Shown here: piece after piece, positions 1 through 8,936 of the stretch
How the letters are laid out: every line of letters begins with the position of its first letter
How positions within the stretch are numbered: the stretch's first letter is position 1
Origin: Nitrobacter vulgaris
Lineage (GTDB): Bacteria > Pseudomonadota > Alphaproteobacteria > Rhizobiales > Xanthobacteraceae
NCBI RefSeq assembly: GCF_031453995.1
Contig: NZ_JAVDPZ010000002.1
Location: 158,044-222,043 of the forward strand
DNA length: 64,000 nt
Direction of reading: 5' to 3'
Translations under genes and position numbers: made by a program
The notes under the pieces: model-generated
What the model saw: the letters and a program-made list of their open reading frames with translations, nothing else
The model's database searches: none
Told to the model about the DNA's origin: nothing

Positions 1-316
1 GGTAGGGCGCGGCGTTGCCCACGACCTCCTTAGGCACCTGAACCTGATCGTAGGTCTCCGCATTCATGAAGTGGAAGCCGTCGGCGTCTTCATAGAGGAA
101 CGTGAAGTTGTGATCCTCGATGGTGGCGCGTTCGACCTGGTCTGTGGTCTTGTAGCGCTCGGAAATTTTCACGCCGTCGCTGATCCGCCGCATCTCGATT
201 TGGCTGACCGGGGTTCCCTTGCCGGGGTGGATGTTCTCCGCGGTGAGGACCACGTAGAGCTTGCCGTCTTGCTCGATGACGTTGCCCTTGCGAATAGAAC
301 TGGCGATAACTCTCAC
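1..316 (-). CDS. efp: Elongation factor P, N-terminal ~105 residues (cut by window edge)
   Basis: EF-P binds the ribosome between the P and E sites and relieves stalling at polyproline. The reverse strand reads VRVIASSIRKGN, then NIHPGKGTPV, MRRISDGVKISERYKT and FTFLYEDADGFHFMN, which are KOW-like domain I and the start of the OB domain. The lysine in PGKG (about residue 33) is the residue lysylated by EpmA after EpmB action. The start is GTG at 316, since the family begins (M/V)RVIASS. The gene is divergent from epmA-epmB, its own modification genes, across about 145 bp. The C-terminal part lies outside the window. Confidence 0.95.
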   Translation of the reverse strand, partial: MRVIASSIRKGNVIEQDGKLYVVLTAENIHPGKGTPVSQIEMRRISDGVKISERYKTTDQVERATIEDHNFTFLYEDADGFHFMNAETYDQVQVPKEVVGNAAPY

Positions 317-460
317 GGCTGGATTTCCTAAGGTTTGGCTCGAGACCGGTCCGGACGGGGGCGTCCTGCGGCCGTTGAGGCGGCTTCGGGCCGCAACATA
401 CTGATTTGGTTCGCTCGCGCCAGTGGGTTGCGGCTAATTCCGGTCGATTGCTGAGGATGG

Positions 461-1504
461 ATGAATCGGATTTCACCCTGGTGGGACCGGGCAAGGCACG
501 CGGACCGGAGGCCGTTTCTGGAAGCGCGCAGGACCGTGACGAAGGCGCTGCGGGCCTGGTTCGACACGCAGGGGTTCGTCGAGGTCGAAACCGGCGTTTT
601 GCAGGTGTCGCCGGGCAACGAAACCCACCTTCACGCGCTCAGCACCACGCTGATGATACCGGGCGGCGACCAAGTCGCGCGCCACTTGCGCACTTCCCCG
701 GAATTCGCCTGCAAAAAGCTGCTGGCGGCCGGTGAACAGAAGATCGTGGAGTTCGCGCGGGCGTTTCGGGATCGCGAGCATGGCGTGCTGCATCTACCCG
801 AATTCACCATGCTGGAGTGGTATCGCGCTGGCAGTTCCTATGACGTCGTCATAGCCGACTGTATCGCCGTGATCGCCATTGCGGCGCAAGCGACCGGGAT
901 TCCGAGATTTTCATTTCGCGGCCGGCAGGCCGATCCGTTCGTCGAGCCGGAGCGGTTGACGGTCGCTGCCGCGTTCGACCGTTTCGCGGGGATCGACCTC
1001 CTGAGTACCGTCGTCGGCCGCGAGGGTGACCGCCCGGCCCTGGCCGCGGCGGCGCAGGGGAAGGTGCGGATCACGGACGACGATAATTGGTCGGATATCT
1101 TCAGCAAGGTGCTCGTCGAGCATGTCGAGCCCCATCTCGGGCAGGGCCGGTTGACGGTGCTATTCGAATATCCCGCGCCGGAAGCCGCGCTCGCGCGCGT
1201 CAGTCCGTCCGACAACCGTGTCGCCGAGCGTTTCGAGATCTATGCCTGCGGCGTTGAGCTTGCGAACGGCTTTGGCGAATTGACCGACGCCGCAGAACAG
1301 CGCATCCGTTTCGTGCAAGCGATGAACGACAAGCAACGCCGCTACGGCGAGCGCTATCCGCTGGATGAGGATTTTCTTGCGGCCGTGGCCCGAATGCCGG
1401 AAGCGGGCGGAGTGGCGCTGGGCTTGGATCGGCTGGTGATGCTGGCGAGCGGAGCGTCGAGAATCGATCAGGTAGTATGGGCGCCGCCCGCGGAGGATGC
1501 ATGA
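461..1504 (+). CDS. epmA: EF-P--(R)-beta-lysine ligase EpmA (GenX/PoxA)
   Basis: A truncated class II lysyl-tRNA synthetase paralog that attaches (R)-beta-lysine to the conserved EF-P lysine. The 347-residue protein has only the catalytic core and lacks the anticodon-binding domain, as usual for the family. Visible motifs are TSPEFACKKLL, motif 2 (ARAFRDREHG followed by LPEFTMLEWYRA) and motif 3 GVALGLDRLVML near the C-terminus. The stop overlaps the epmB start (ATGA), implying translational coupling. The divergent neighbour is efp. Confidence 0.94.
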   Translation: MNRISPWWDRARHADRRPFLEARRTVTKALRAWFDTQGFVEVETGVLQVSPGNETHLHALSTTLMIPGGDQVARHLRTSPEFACKKLLAAGEQKIVEFARAFRDREHGVLHLPEFTMLEWYRAGSSYDVVIADCIAVIAIAAQATGIPRFSFRGRQADPFVEPERLTVAAAFDRFAGIDLLSTVVGREGDRPALAAAAQGKVRITDDDNWSDIFSKVLVEHVEPHLGQGRLTVLFEYPAPEAALARVSPSDNRVAERFEIYACGVELANGFGELTDAAEQRIRFVQAMNDKQRRYGERYPLDEDFLAAVARMPEAGGVALGLDRLVMLASGASRIDQVVWAPPAEDA

Positions 1505-2601
1505 GCGTCAAGACCGACAGGAGCGTCGTTTCGACATTACGGCGGCCGGAAGACCTGATCGCCCATGGCCTCGCGCCCGCATCAGGGCTGGCCGATCTCG
1601 AGAAGGTTGCCGCGCGCTATGCGATCGCGATCACGCCGCACGTCGCCGCCCTGATCGATCCGACCGATCCCGATGATCCGATCGCGCGGCAATATCTCCC
1701 AAGCGCCAATGAATTGGCTGCACAACCGGGCGAACGCGCCGACCCGATCGGCGATCACGCCCATTCCCCGGTGGACGGCATCGTTCATCGTTATCCCGAC
1801 CGGGTGCTGCTCAAGCTCGTTCACGTCTGCGCTGTCTACTGCCGGTTCTGCTTCCGTCGCGAGATGGTGGGACCTGCCAAGGAAACGGCGCTATCGAAAT
1901 CCGCAACCGCGGGCGCGCTCGATTACATCCGGTCGCATCCGGCAGTCTGGGAAGTGATCCTGACCGGCGGCGATCCGCTGATGCTGTCGCCGCGGCGGCT
2001 GGCCGAAATCATGGGCGAACTTGCCGCAATCGATCACGTCAGGGTCGTCCGCGTCCATACGCGCGTGCCGGTGGCCGATCCCGCTCGGGTCACTGACGAG
2101 ATGGCGGCGGCCCTGCGGATGGACGGCGCCACGACATGGCTGGCGCTGCACGCCAATCACCCGCGCGAACTGACCGCGGCGGCGCGGTCGGCCTGCGCGC
2201 GGATTGTCGACGCTGGCATTCCCATGGTCAGCCAGTCGGTGCTGCTGCGCGGCGTCAACGATGACGCAGCAACGCTGGAGACGCTGATGCGCGCCTTCGT
2301 CGAATGCCGCATCAAGCCATACTATCTGCATCACGGGGATCTCGCGCCGGGCACCGCACATCTGCGAACCACCCTGGAAAAAGGCCAGGTTTTAATGCGT
2401 GCGCTACGTGGTCGCGTGTCCGGCTTGTGTCAGCCGGATTATGTTCTCGATATTCCCGGCGGGCACGGAAAGGTGCCTGTGGGACCGGATTATCTATCGC
2501 GCTCAGATTTAATATCCGGGGAAGGTGAACATGGTCCAAAATTGCGTTATCGTATTACCGACTATTGTGGCGGCGTTCACCTTTATCCGCCGGTATTGTA
2601 G
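1501..2601 (+). CDS. epmB: EF-P beta-lysylation protein EpmB (lysine 2,3-aminomutase family)
   Basis: Radical SAM, PLP-dependent aminomutase that converts L-lysine to (R)-beta-lysine for EpmA. The cluster motif CxxxCxxC is seen as CAVYCRFC near residue 108, followed by FRRE, and then ILTGGDPL, the GGD signature of KamA enzymes. The C-terminal PYYLHHGD and VPVGPDY segments are also typical. Length 366 aa is near the E. coli protein (342). I chose the ATG at 1501 because it overlaps the epmA stop by 4 nt. Confidence 0.93.
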   Translation: MSVKTDRSVVSTLRRPEDLIAHGLAPASGLADLEKVAARYAIAITPHVAALIDPTDPDDPIARQYLPSANELAAQPGERADPIGDHAHSPVDGIVHRYPDRVLLKLVHVCAVYCRFCFRREMVGPAKETALSKSATAGALDYIRSHPAVWEVILTGGDPLMLSPRRLAEIMGELAAIDHVRVVRVHTRVPVADPARVTDEMAAALRMDGATTWLALHANHPRELTAAARSACARIVDAGIPMVSQSVLLRGVNDDAATLETLMRAFVECRIKPYYLHHGDLAPGTAHLRTTLEKGQVLMRALRGRVSGLCQPDYVLDIPGGHGKVPVGPDYLSRSDLISGEGEHGPKLRYRITDYCGGVHLYPPVL

Positions 2602-2641
2602 AGGTTCGTTTGTCCGGCTGGCTTAGTCACAGATCAATCGC

Positions 2642-2667
2642 GGAACGTTTGCGCGTTCTCAACCGTT
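2642..2667 (+). promoter_or_regulatory. Predicted EcfG (general stress sigma) promoter
   Basis: GGAAC at 2642-2646, a 17-nt spacer, CGTT at 2664-2667. This fits the alphaproteobacterial EcfG consensus GGAAC-N16/17-CGTT and lies 37 bp before the ATG of the 2704 gene. Confidence 0.6.
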
Positions 2668-2703
2668 CTTGACAGGCCGATCTCGGACGTTGGAGGCAGC
2701 GAA

Positions 2704-2964
2704 ATGAACAAGATCATCGCGTTGGCGGCTTTTGGGGTCTTGGTCGGTGCGCCCGCGGCGCTTGGGCAGTATCAAGCGAGGGACGGGTCGTCACCAGGTT
2801 CAAGCGTTGACAAGTCCTCGCGTTACGACGCGCCGATCGGTCATCGCCAGCCGCGCCCGAGCGACTTGCCGCCGGAGAGGGCGGACACGGAGAACCCGAC
2901 ACCGGTCGATCCGGCGGATGCTGCCCTCAAACGCAAGATTAAAAGCATCTGCCGCGGCTGCTGA
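2704..2964 (+). CDS. Small secreted protein, unknown function
   Basis: 86 residues with a clear Sec signal peptide (MNKIIALAAFGVLVGAPAALG, cleavage expected after about residue 21). The mature part is hydrophilic, proline-rich and ends in KRKIKSICRGC with two cysteines. I do not recognise a domain. A GGAGGCAG ribosome-binding site precedes the ATG, and an EcfG-like promoter sits just upstream, so a general-stress periplasmic role is inferred. Confidence 0.7.
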   Translation: MNKIIALAAFGVLVGAPAALGQYQARDGSSPGSSVDKSSRYDAPIGHRQPRPSDLPPERADTENPTPVDPADAALKRKIKSICRGC

Positions 2965-3045
2965 TGCAGCTGGGTTGAATTTCGTAACGTAATCAGGTTT
3001 GCGGATTGGCGCCTTCATCTGACGTCTGTCAGAAGGCAAAACGCT

Positions 3046-3624
3046 CTAACACGCATTTCTCATGGCGAGCGCCATTCCAATCAACGTGGTACCGCCGAAT
3101 ATCATATTGAGGCCGACCAGCAACCCGATGGCCCAGGCCGCCGATCCCGGGAGGCCGACGATGATAATGCCAGCTATGATGAGGTCCATCACTCCCGCGG
3201 TCAGCAGCCAGCCCCACCGCTGCGAGAGTTCGCGGCGATGTTCAAGAGCGTACATGATCGTGACGGCACCCTCGGCGAGGAAGTAGGCGCCGAGCAAGAT
3301 TGTCAGCGTCAACATACCCTGTACGGGCTGCACCACCAGCAGGATGCCGACGAGAATCGACAGCGCAGCCGAGAGCAACGACCACCAAAAGCCCGGCATC
3401 CCCCGTGCCCAGAAGGTAGCGACAAGTCCGACGACGCCGCCAACGAGAAACAGCCAACCGAGAAAGATCGTGATGGCGAGGCTCGCCATGGGTGGCACGA
3501 CGATGACAGCCAACCCCAGAAGCACGAGCAGGATGCCTTCGAAAAGGAAGGCCTTCCAATGCTCGCGGACTTCCGTGCTCACTTTCAACTGAAGGCGTTC
3601 GAAATCTTGGGAAGGGGTCGTCAT
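3046..3624 (-). CDS. HdeD family (DUF308) membrane protein
   Basis: 192 residues with six predicted membrane helices in the paired pattern of HdeD, the E. coli acid-resistance inner-membrane protein. Segments such as FEGILLVLLGLAVIVVPP and ILVGILLVVQPVQGMLTL are typical of the duplicated DUF308 unit. The start is at 3624 (MTTPSQDFE), leaving a short soluble N-terminus with EHWKAF before helix 1. No EcfG motif was found upstream. Role in acid or envelope stress is by family only. Confidence 0.85.
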   Translation of the reverse strand: MTTPSQDFERLQLKVSTEVREHWKAFLFEGILLVLLGLAVIVVPPMASLAITIFLGWLFLVGGVVGLVATFWARGMPGFWWSLLSAALSILVGILLVVQPVQGMLTLTILLGAYFLAEGAVTIMYALEHRRELSQRWGWLLTAGVMDLIIAGIIIVGLPGSAAWAIGLLVGLNMIFGGTTLIGMALAMRNAC

Positions 3625-3954
3625 TGGCTGGGCTCCATGAAACGGAAACGCGCATCCCTCGGGGCACCAGCTTAACGCGCGACGGCTCCAAAAGCAGCAA
3701 AAAATGCCGACTGCTGCGCGGTTCAAAAGTTCGCGTCATCTCACGACGCGTTGATCAATGCGACCTTTGGAATGGCTCCAGGAAGCAATGGTCGGACTTG
3801 CCGGAGATCGCGGCTCGTCCCCGCCACTGGAAAGGGATACCCGAGAACGCAGATGCCAACTTCATCACCAGCAGCCGGAATTCCGACCGGCACGGTGCCA
3901 TGGTCAAACCAGCCTGCTTTACGGGGCAGGCAATCCGTACCAAGACGTCGCCGT

Positions 3955-4257
3955 TCAGACCTGCACACCCTCTCCGTTACAGGGCGCACTGTTCCAATTG
4001 CTCCACTGAACGTTGGCAAGACTGCGAAAATCTGTCGTCAGCGGACGCCGTGTAAGTTTCTCGTAAGCGCCGATGACCTTCTCTGAGACGGTGAGCTTGC
4101 GCCGTAGGTTGGCCGCTATCCGCAGCGTCTCGACGCGCACTCGCGGATCCGCGGTTTCACCAAAGCGGAAACGGCGAACCTCAATGTCACGCAGAGCTTC
4201 GCGATGCTTTTTCAATTGAGCGCGGTGCCATGCGATGGTGCTATCGCTATCAGCCAT
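3955..4257 (-). CDS. Conserved hypothetical protein (short, basic, helical)
   Basis: 100 residues starting MADSDSTIAWHRAQL. It is rich in Arg/Lys/Glu and helical (RDIEVRRFRFGE, LRIAANLRRKLTVSEKVIGAYEKL). No membrane segment, signal peptide or known domain is visible. I take the internal ATG at 4257 over the upstream one at 4296 because the charged start resembles small rhizobial hypothetical proteins. Function unknown. Confidence 0.6.
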   Translation of the reverse strand: MADSDSTIAWHRAQLKKHREALRDIEVRRFRFGETADPRVRVETLRIAANLRRKLTVSEKVIGAYEKLTRRPLTTDFRSLANVQWSNWNSAPCNGEGVQV

Positions 4258-4627
4258 CAAAAAATCCTCACTCTGCGCGGCTGCATTTAGCCGCAATAAA
4301 GAACGAGAGCCGAACCCATCCTCCGCTGATTTCGATTCGTCAGCGGAGGAAGGAATTGAGACTGAGAAAGCGTCGACGGATTCTGGTTAATCAAAGGTTA
4401 ACGAGCATTCACGGCGCTGGGTGAGGCACAGCAACACGCGGGTGATCCTCGATTCCAACGTTCGCAAGAAGGCTTACTGAAGGGGAAAAGGAATGTTTAG
4501 AAGCGACCCGCCAACCGTGATTGTTTTATTGACCGGCAGCGGATTGCACGTAATAGCAGGGCCGTGGAAATTGTAGCTTTGCGTTCGTTCTGATCACCGT
4601 TTCAATTGATGCGATGAATTATTGACT
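4258..4627. other. Intergenic stretch, 370 bp
   Basis: No convincing gene. It contains a 22-bp segment (4450-4471) that resembles the left arm of the inverted repeat upstream of aspS at 59365. No GGAAC or FNR-type box was found. Confidence 0.5.
4450..4471 (+). repeat. Partial copy of the aspS-upstream intergenic repeat
   Basis: CGATTCCAACGTTCGC followed by AAGAAG matches 59365-59386 at 21 of 22 positions. No matching right arm is visible here. Confidence 0.55.
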
Positions 4628-5308
4628 ATGACAATTACGGGTCTCGATAGAGAAGTTCTGCTCACGCTCAACGCATTCGGTGGAGGAAGCAACAACCTCT
4701 GGGACCTCGCGAACAATTCGCTTTTCAGGGGATTTCCGGTGTTCTTTTCTCTTGTCGCCCTGTGGTTTTCCGGTGATCAGCCGGAGCGTCACGGTCGTAT
4801 GCTAGCCGGGCTGCTGGCGGTCTGTTTGGCGACAATGCTTTCTGTTTGGTCACAGTTTCACACCGCGGTTCACATACGTCCAATTCTGGACTTGGCAATT
4901 CCTCTGGATACTGTCATTCCGCGAACACCATGGGACCGAACGAATTCGTTTCCGAGCGACACAGCGACCTTGTTTTTTAGTCTCGCTGCTGTGGTTTTTG
5001 TAGAAAAGCGGTGGGTCGGGCTATTCTGCTTTGTTTGGGTCGCGGCGATAGTCGCGATTCCCCGGATCATTGTCGGGCTCCACTATCCAAGCGACATTCT
5101 TGGGGCGTTTATTCTTGGACCGGTGACCGTTTTCCTTTTTGCCACGCTTCCATACCCAAAGGGCCTGTTTGAACGCGCGCTCACGTGGTTCGAAGGCCGT
5201 CTGTATATTGTTCACGCACTCTTATTCATTTTTTTGGCCGAAGCGTTCGACCTGTTCCCGAGCTTGCAAGCCCTCGGAAAGGTGTTTGCGCGAATGCTTC
5301 ACTCCTAG
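4628..5308 (+). CDS. PAP2 family phosphatase-like membrane protein with altered motifs
   Basis: 226 residues with about six membrane helices. The third PAP2 motif is intact (PRIIVGLHYPSD, i.e. R-x5-H-x3-D). Motif 2, normally PSGH or PSDH, reads FPSDTAT, so the general-acid histidine is a threonine. Motif 1 keeps HIRP but lacks the usual lysine. The fold suggests a lipid phosphate or undecaprenyl pyrophosphate phosphatase, but catalysis is uncertain. The ATG at 4628 is preferred over a TTG two codons upstream. Confidence 0.8.
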   Translation: MTITGLDREVLLTLNAFGGGSNNLWDLANNSLFRGFPVFFSLVALWFSGDQPERHGRMLAGLLAVCLATMLSVWSQFHTAVHIRPILDLAIPLDTVIPRTPWDRTNSFPSDTATLFFSLAAVVFVEKRWVGLFCFVWVAAIVAIPRIIVGLHYPSDILGAFILGPVTVFLFATLPYPKGLFERALTWFEGRLYIVHALLFIFLAEAFDLFPSLQALGKVFARMLHS

Positions 5309-5425
5309 AGCCCTTCCGCTTCCGGCGGCATCAGCTTCCGGCGGCATCAGAAGCGGAATTCTATTTTTTTGACGCGTTTTCCTCACGCGAACCGGTATCC
5401 ACTTCGCTCGAAAACGCTATAGAGT
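5309..5425. repeat. Bradyrhizobial-type intergenic repeat, copy 1
   Basis: The core 5371-5420 contains GACGCGTTTTCCTCACGCGA and then ACCGGTATCC, and matches the reverse complement of copy 2 at 40283-40313 with one change. The left part has a tandem GCTTCCGGCGGCATCA doublet (5319-5350). It begins directly after the PAP2 stop codon. Confidence 0.75.
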
Positions 5426-5622
5426 TTTTGCTTGGGCAAAACTTTAGGCCGGCTCCAGCCGTGCAGGAGCCGTCAGTTCACGACATCATGGCTGCGCTTG
5501 GTGACACTGGCCTAAGCGAGCCGCTACACACGGGAAGCCAACGGAACAACACAGCGACAGGTGCGCCGTTGCCCTGATTTCCCGTATGTCACAGCCCGGC
5601 GCCAAACTCCGCCCCGTCTGTT

Positions 5623-6120
5623 TTATTTCGAGTGCGACTTCCGCGAACTGTGTTTCGTCTCCGGAGCAGACGCAGAAGCAGCGTGCTCCGAAAGTTGATC
5701 GAGACGTGTGTTCAGCTTTCCTACGTCCGCTTGAAGAGCGTCTACGGTCGTCTTGATGGACTCAGGATTTTCCGTCTCGGCAACCTTCCTCTTGAGAGTG
5801 TCGAAATCCGACGCAGAGAAAGCGCCCAACTTAGTTTGTACGGCCGCGATCTGAGACTCCAGGCCCTTGATCCTAGCATCGAGCTGAGCATCAGATGTTG
5901 GCGGAGCCTTCATCTTGGCTTCTAGGAGGAGCAAGCGTTGTTCAAGTCCGGCGGTTGCATCGGCGTGCGGCGCAGCCTGGTGTGCAGGGGCGGGTGCCGC
6001 CTTCGCTTCGCTCGTAAGCCGGCCGGTACTGCTCCATACCAAGGCCATGCTGCCGAAAAACATCACGCAGATAACGGCTATGCCCCCGATCAACTGATTG
6101 GAGCGGTCGTGTTCATTCAT
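5623..6120 (-). CDS. Membrane-anchored coiled-coil protein, unknown function
   Basis: 165 residues. One N-terminal membrane helix (IGGIAVICVMFFGSMALVW), an Ala/Pro-rich linker with several His, then a long heptad-like region (EQRLLLLEAKM, RIKGLESQIAAVQTKL, VDALQADVGKLNTRLDQL) and a basic Ser/Lys tail. The start at 6120 has GGAGG 6-7 nt upstream. The layout suggests an inner-membrane protein with a periplasmic coiled coil. No catalytic motif is seen. Confidence 0.7.
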   Translation of the reverse strand: MNEHDRSNQLIGGIAVICVMFFGSMALVWSSTGRLTSEAKAAPAPAHQAAPHADATAGLEQRLLLLEAKMKAPPTSDAQLDARIKGLESQIAAVQTKLGAFSASDFDTLKRKVAETENPESIKTTVDALQADVGKLNTRLDQLSEHAASASAPETKHSSRKSHSK

Positions 6121-6470
6121 CACGTTGCCTCCTTGCGTTGCTAACGTTGCATTGCTTACGTTGCGTTGTCTCCCTTCGAGCCAGTTACCAAGTATGACTG
6201 AGCTGCGACATTTTGTACAGGGGCGCACGCATCCATTGGCGGCGTCTGCGGAGGTCTGTCTGCTCATCGCAGCATTTTCGAAAAGACCAGAAAGAGCGAC
6301 GGTGTTCCATCCAGGAACTTCGCCCTCGGACGCAGTGCAAGCTACCGTCGTCATTCCGCCAAAGCGAAACCGAAAAGAACGGCATCTTACGACGCCAGTC
6401 TCAACAAGAAGCACAACATCATCGAGCGCTTCTTAAGCTAGCTGAAGCAGTTCAGGCGCGTCGCAACCCG
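6121..6470. other. Intergenic stretch, 350 bp
   Basis: No convincing gene. It has a short run of degenerate CGTTGC/ACGTTGC units at 6131-6170 just upstream of the 6120 start. Confidence 0.5.
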
Positions 6471-7427
6471 CTACGAACTATTTGCGACACGTCGGTTAAA
6501 CAACCAAAGCGCGAGGGCGCTTGCCAGCATCACCAGCCCGCCCAGCAGCACCGACAACGGCGTAGCCCCGAGTCGCTCAAACCATTGAGTATAGAAATGA
6601 ATACCGCTGAAGACGGCGACGAGGTTGACCAACCAGCGTCGATTTGCCCGAACGGCCCAGAATCCAGCACCGAGCAACGCCACCGCCCACATCACGCTGA
6701 ATGCCATGGCCGGAATGACGGGTTTGGTCATGAGCGTCGAGGATACGTCCTTGGCAGCGAGCGAACGTATCAGCATCAGTGGATCGCCCCATAGTGAGCC
6801 GATCCAGAAGCCGAAATTGATCAACAGCAGCGAGGTTCGCGCGGCTGTGACCGCGAGCCGCGCATATTCGGCTGGCAGACGTCGCGAAGCTCGATAGGCG
6901 ATCAGGGCCACCATAGAAAATACGACCACGGTGAGCGTCGGTTCGAAAATAGCTAGCGAATAACTGGCGTGGCTATAACCCGTGCGTGCTCCCAGGCAAG
7001 CCGAAGCGGCCAGCACCGCCAGCGCCATCAAGAGGCTGGAGCGAGCGATGATAGCTGCGAGGCAGAAAACACACGTGACAATCAGCATGGTGGCAAGGAG
7101 GTCGGCACGATAGGCGATAGCGCCGCCGCCTAACATCAGTGCGCCGATGACAAGGCAAATCTGCCCGAAAATCATCCAATGCTGCACGCGATTAAGTGCA
7201 ATTGCGCAACCTGCGACAAAAAGTGTGAGCCCGAAGCTAATCGCCGTCAATGGCGCAGGCGCCAGCGCGACGGCACCCGCCGCAATAGCGACGACAGCGA
7301 ACCCGACGAGGATGTTGATGCCGAGAGAGATTGTATCATGTGCAGCGAGCTTCGTGAGCTTTTCGGCTTCCTCGCTCGTTAGCTTGCCTTCCTCAACAAG
7401 CTTGGAAATGTCCAGCGTGATTTTCAT
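6471..7427 (-). CDS. DUF2157-like polytopic membrane protein
   Basis: 318 residues with a short soluble N-terminus (MKITLDISKLVEEGKLTSEEAEKLTKLA) followed by about ten membrane helices. The helical head that reads like a short SHOCT/antitoxin-style segment, then alternating hydrophobic helices, fits the DUF2157 group. The RBS is weak. It is monocistronic and convergent with nothing nearby. Function unknown. Confidence 0.7.
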   Translation of the reverse strand: MKITLDISKLVEEGKLTSEEAEKLTKLAAHDTISLGINILVGFAVVAIAAGAVALAPAPLTAISFGLTLFVAGCAIALNRVQHWMIFGQICLVIGALMLGGGAIAYRADLLATMLIVTCVFCLAAIIARSSLLMALAVLAASACLGARTGYSHASYSLAIFEPTLTVVVFSMVALIAYRASRRLPAEYARLAVTAARTSLLLINFGFWIGSLWGDPLMLIRSLAAKDVSSTLMTKPVIPAMAFSVMWAVALLGAGFWAVRANRRWLVNLVAVFSGIHFYTQWFERLGATPLSVLLGGLVMLASALALWLFNRRVANSS

Positions 7428-7770
7428 CGTCCCTCGTCCAGCGGAGCCGATCCCTATCCCATATAGAAACTGTCAACCTATCAGAAATCAACATCCACGC
7501 CTCACTGTATGATTGTCGGGGGAAGACTACGCGCGCATATGAAATGCAGTTATGCTGTGCATACTATAGTGCGAAATCGGGGAGGCGGGTTACGGCTACG
7601 CGCGCGTCAATCATCGGTGGCGCAATTGGGGCCCGCAACAGCTAGCGAAACTGATGACGCTACAGTTTATTGACTTAGATCAACGAAAAGGTCCGCTATC
7701 GCACTCCGATGATCGGCAAAGGTCACGTCGGGTGCTGGATAGCCAACTGACCAGTAGATCGGAGAGTTGC
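7428..7770. other. Regulatory intergenic region, 343 bp
   Basis: Divergent region between the DUF2157-like gene and the 7771 secreted-protein gene. It holds an FNR/FixK-type box at 7670-7683 and no gene of its own. Confidence 0.5.
7670..7683 (+). promoter_or_regulatory. FNR/FixK-type box
   Basis: TTGACTTAGATCAA fits the FixK2 consensus TTG(A/C)-N6-(T/G)CAA and is one base from the FNR consensus. It lies about 88 bp before the ATG at 7771. Confidence 0.6.
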
Positions 7771-8178
7771 ATGAGAACCATCAACCCGTTGGTGCTGTTA
7801 GCGCTGTTAGTATTGCTCGTTGCGCAATCGGCTTCGACAGAGGCTGCGGATTTGAGCGGAGCTTGGGCGATTGATTCCTCGACCTGCGGTGACATATTTA
7901 CCAAAAAGAATAACAAGCTTGCTTTCAAGCAAGATGCTGATCTCCACGCGGGCGGTATAATTGTTCATGGAAAGCAAATAACCGGCACATTTCAAAAATG
8001 CACCATCAAATCATTGCACGATGACGGGCGGGATGTGCGAGTGATTGCGGCGTGCTCGGACGGTATCGCGGTATCGGACATGGAGTTCGACGTGAAAATC
8101 TCCGGAGAAAACAAGATCACACTTAGCTCAAAGGAGCCGGTACCGGTGGAAATGCCATATGTTCGCTGCCCGATGTGA
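7771..8178 (+). CDS. Secreted protein, unknown function
   Basis: 135 residues. Signal peptide MRTINPLVLLALLVLLVAQSASTEAA, then a small domain beginning DLSGAWAIDSSTCGDIF, which looks like the SGxW start of lipocalin-like small beta-barrels. Four cysteines (STCGD, QKCTIK, AACSDG, VRCP) could form two disulfides in the periplasm. The start is chosen for the GGAGAG RBS. An FNR/FixK-like box upstream suggests oxygen-dependent expression. Confidence 0.75.
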   Translation: MRTINPLVLLALLVLLVAQSASTEAADLSGAWAIDSSTCGDIFTKKNNKLAFKQDADLHAGGIIVHGKQITGTFQKCTIKSLHDDGRDVRVIAACSDGIAVSDMEFDVKISGENKITLSSKEPVPVEMPYVRCPM

Positions 8179-8304
8179 CTGTCCGGACGGCGACATTGGT
8201 GGCGAACGATGGAGGTTCGTCATGTCTATTCCAGTGGCATTGCGCGCAGACGCCAAGACATCATAGCTGGCGTCACCAAATGAATCGGCGAGACTTAAGG
8301 GCCG

Positions 8305-8372
8305 CAGTCCCTAGCGGACCAGGAGATTAAGCGGTTTCAGGATGTTCGCCTGAAGTGAGACCCGAAAGCATT
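8305..8372 (+). repeat. Short intergenic repeat, copy A
   Basis: About 65 bp align without gaps and at roughly 75% identity to 11787-11852. Shared blocks are TCCCTAGCGGACCA and GTGAGACCCG. Confidence 0.5.
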
Positions 8373-8402
8373 CGGGTCCCACTACAGCGCTCTGGTTTAG
8401 CT

Positions 8403-8936
8403 TCAGAGATAAGCGACCAACCCTACAGACGACGCAGCAAGCGATATCAGCGCGGCTCCAAGCATCATCCATAGCGTATCGAGTTTCGTCGCCAGCAAAA
8501 GGACGAAGCAGACAGCCGCAATGGCGATGGTAATGGGACCTGTCAAGCCGTCATGCCCCAGCGGAATCGCCGCAGCTAACAGCAGCCCAGCACTCGCGAT
8601 CACAACCGTTTGCAAGATCGATTTGACGCAGGAGTGTTCCATTCTGCGGCCCACGAAGTGAACCAGCGGAATGATGAGGAGCGCAGGCGTAATCATAGCA
8701 AGCCATCCAGCGACGGCCCCCGGAATCCCTGCCGCAAAATATCCGACGCTCACGATATAGAGTCCGACAGGTCCCGGCGAACTGCGGGTAATGACGACGG
8801 CTTCGTTGAGCTGCTCATTGGTAAGGACATGATAGTGATTCACCAGTGCCTCTTGGATGACCGGCAACGACGCGAGTCCTGCAAAGGAGGTCACCGTGCC
8901 CTTCAAGAGCACAAGATAAAGCACCAGTATGTTCAT
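8403..8936 (-). CDS. Chromate transporter, C-terminal-type half (ChrA family)
   Basis: 177 residues, about six membrane helices. It carries CHR-family marks: FAGLASLPVIQE, LNEAVVITRSSPGPVGLY, and GYFAAGIPGAVAGWLAMITP. In many bacteria ChrA is one protein with two CHR halves; here the halves are separate genes overlapping by 4 nt (start 8936, preceding stop 8933). The pair probably forms a heterodimeric exporter. Substrate chromate is inferred from the family; other oxyanions are possible. Confidence 0.85.
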   Translation of the reverse strand: MNILVLYLVLLKGTVTSFAGLASLPVIQEALVNHYHVLTNEQLNEAVVITRSSPGPVGLYIVSVGYFAAGIPGAVAGWLAMITPALLIIPLVHFVGRRMEHSCVKSILQTVVIASAGLLLAAAIPLGHDGLTGPITIAIAAVCFVLLLATKLDTLWMMLGAALISLAASSVGLVAYL

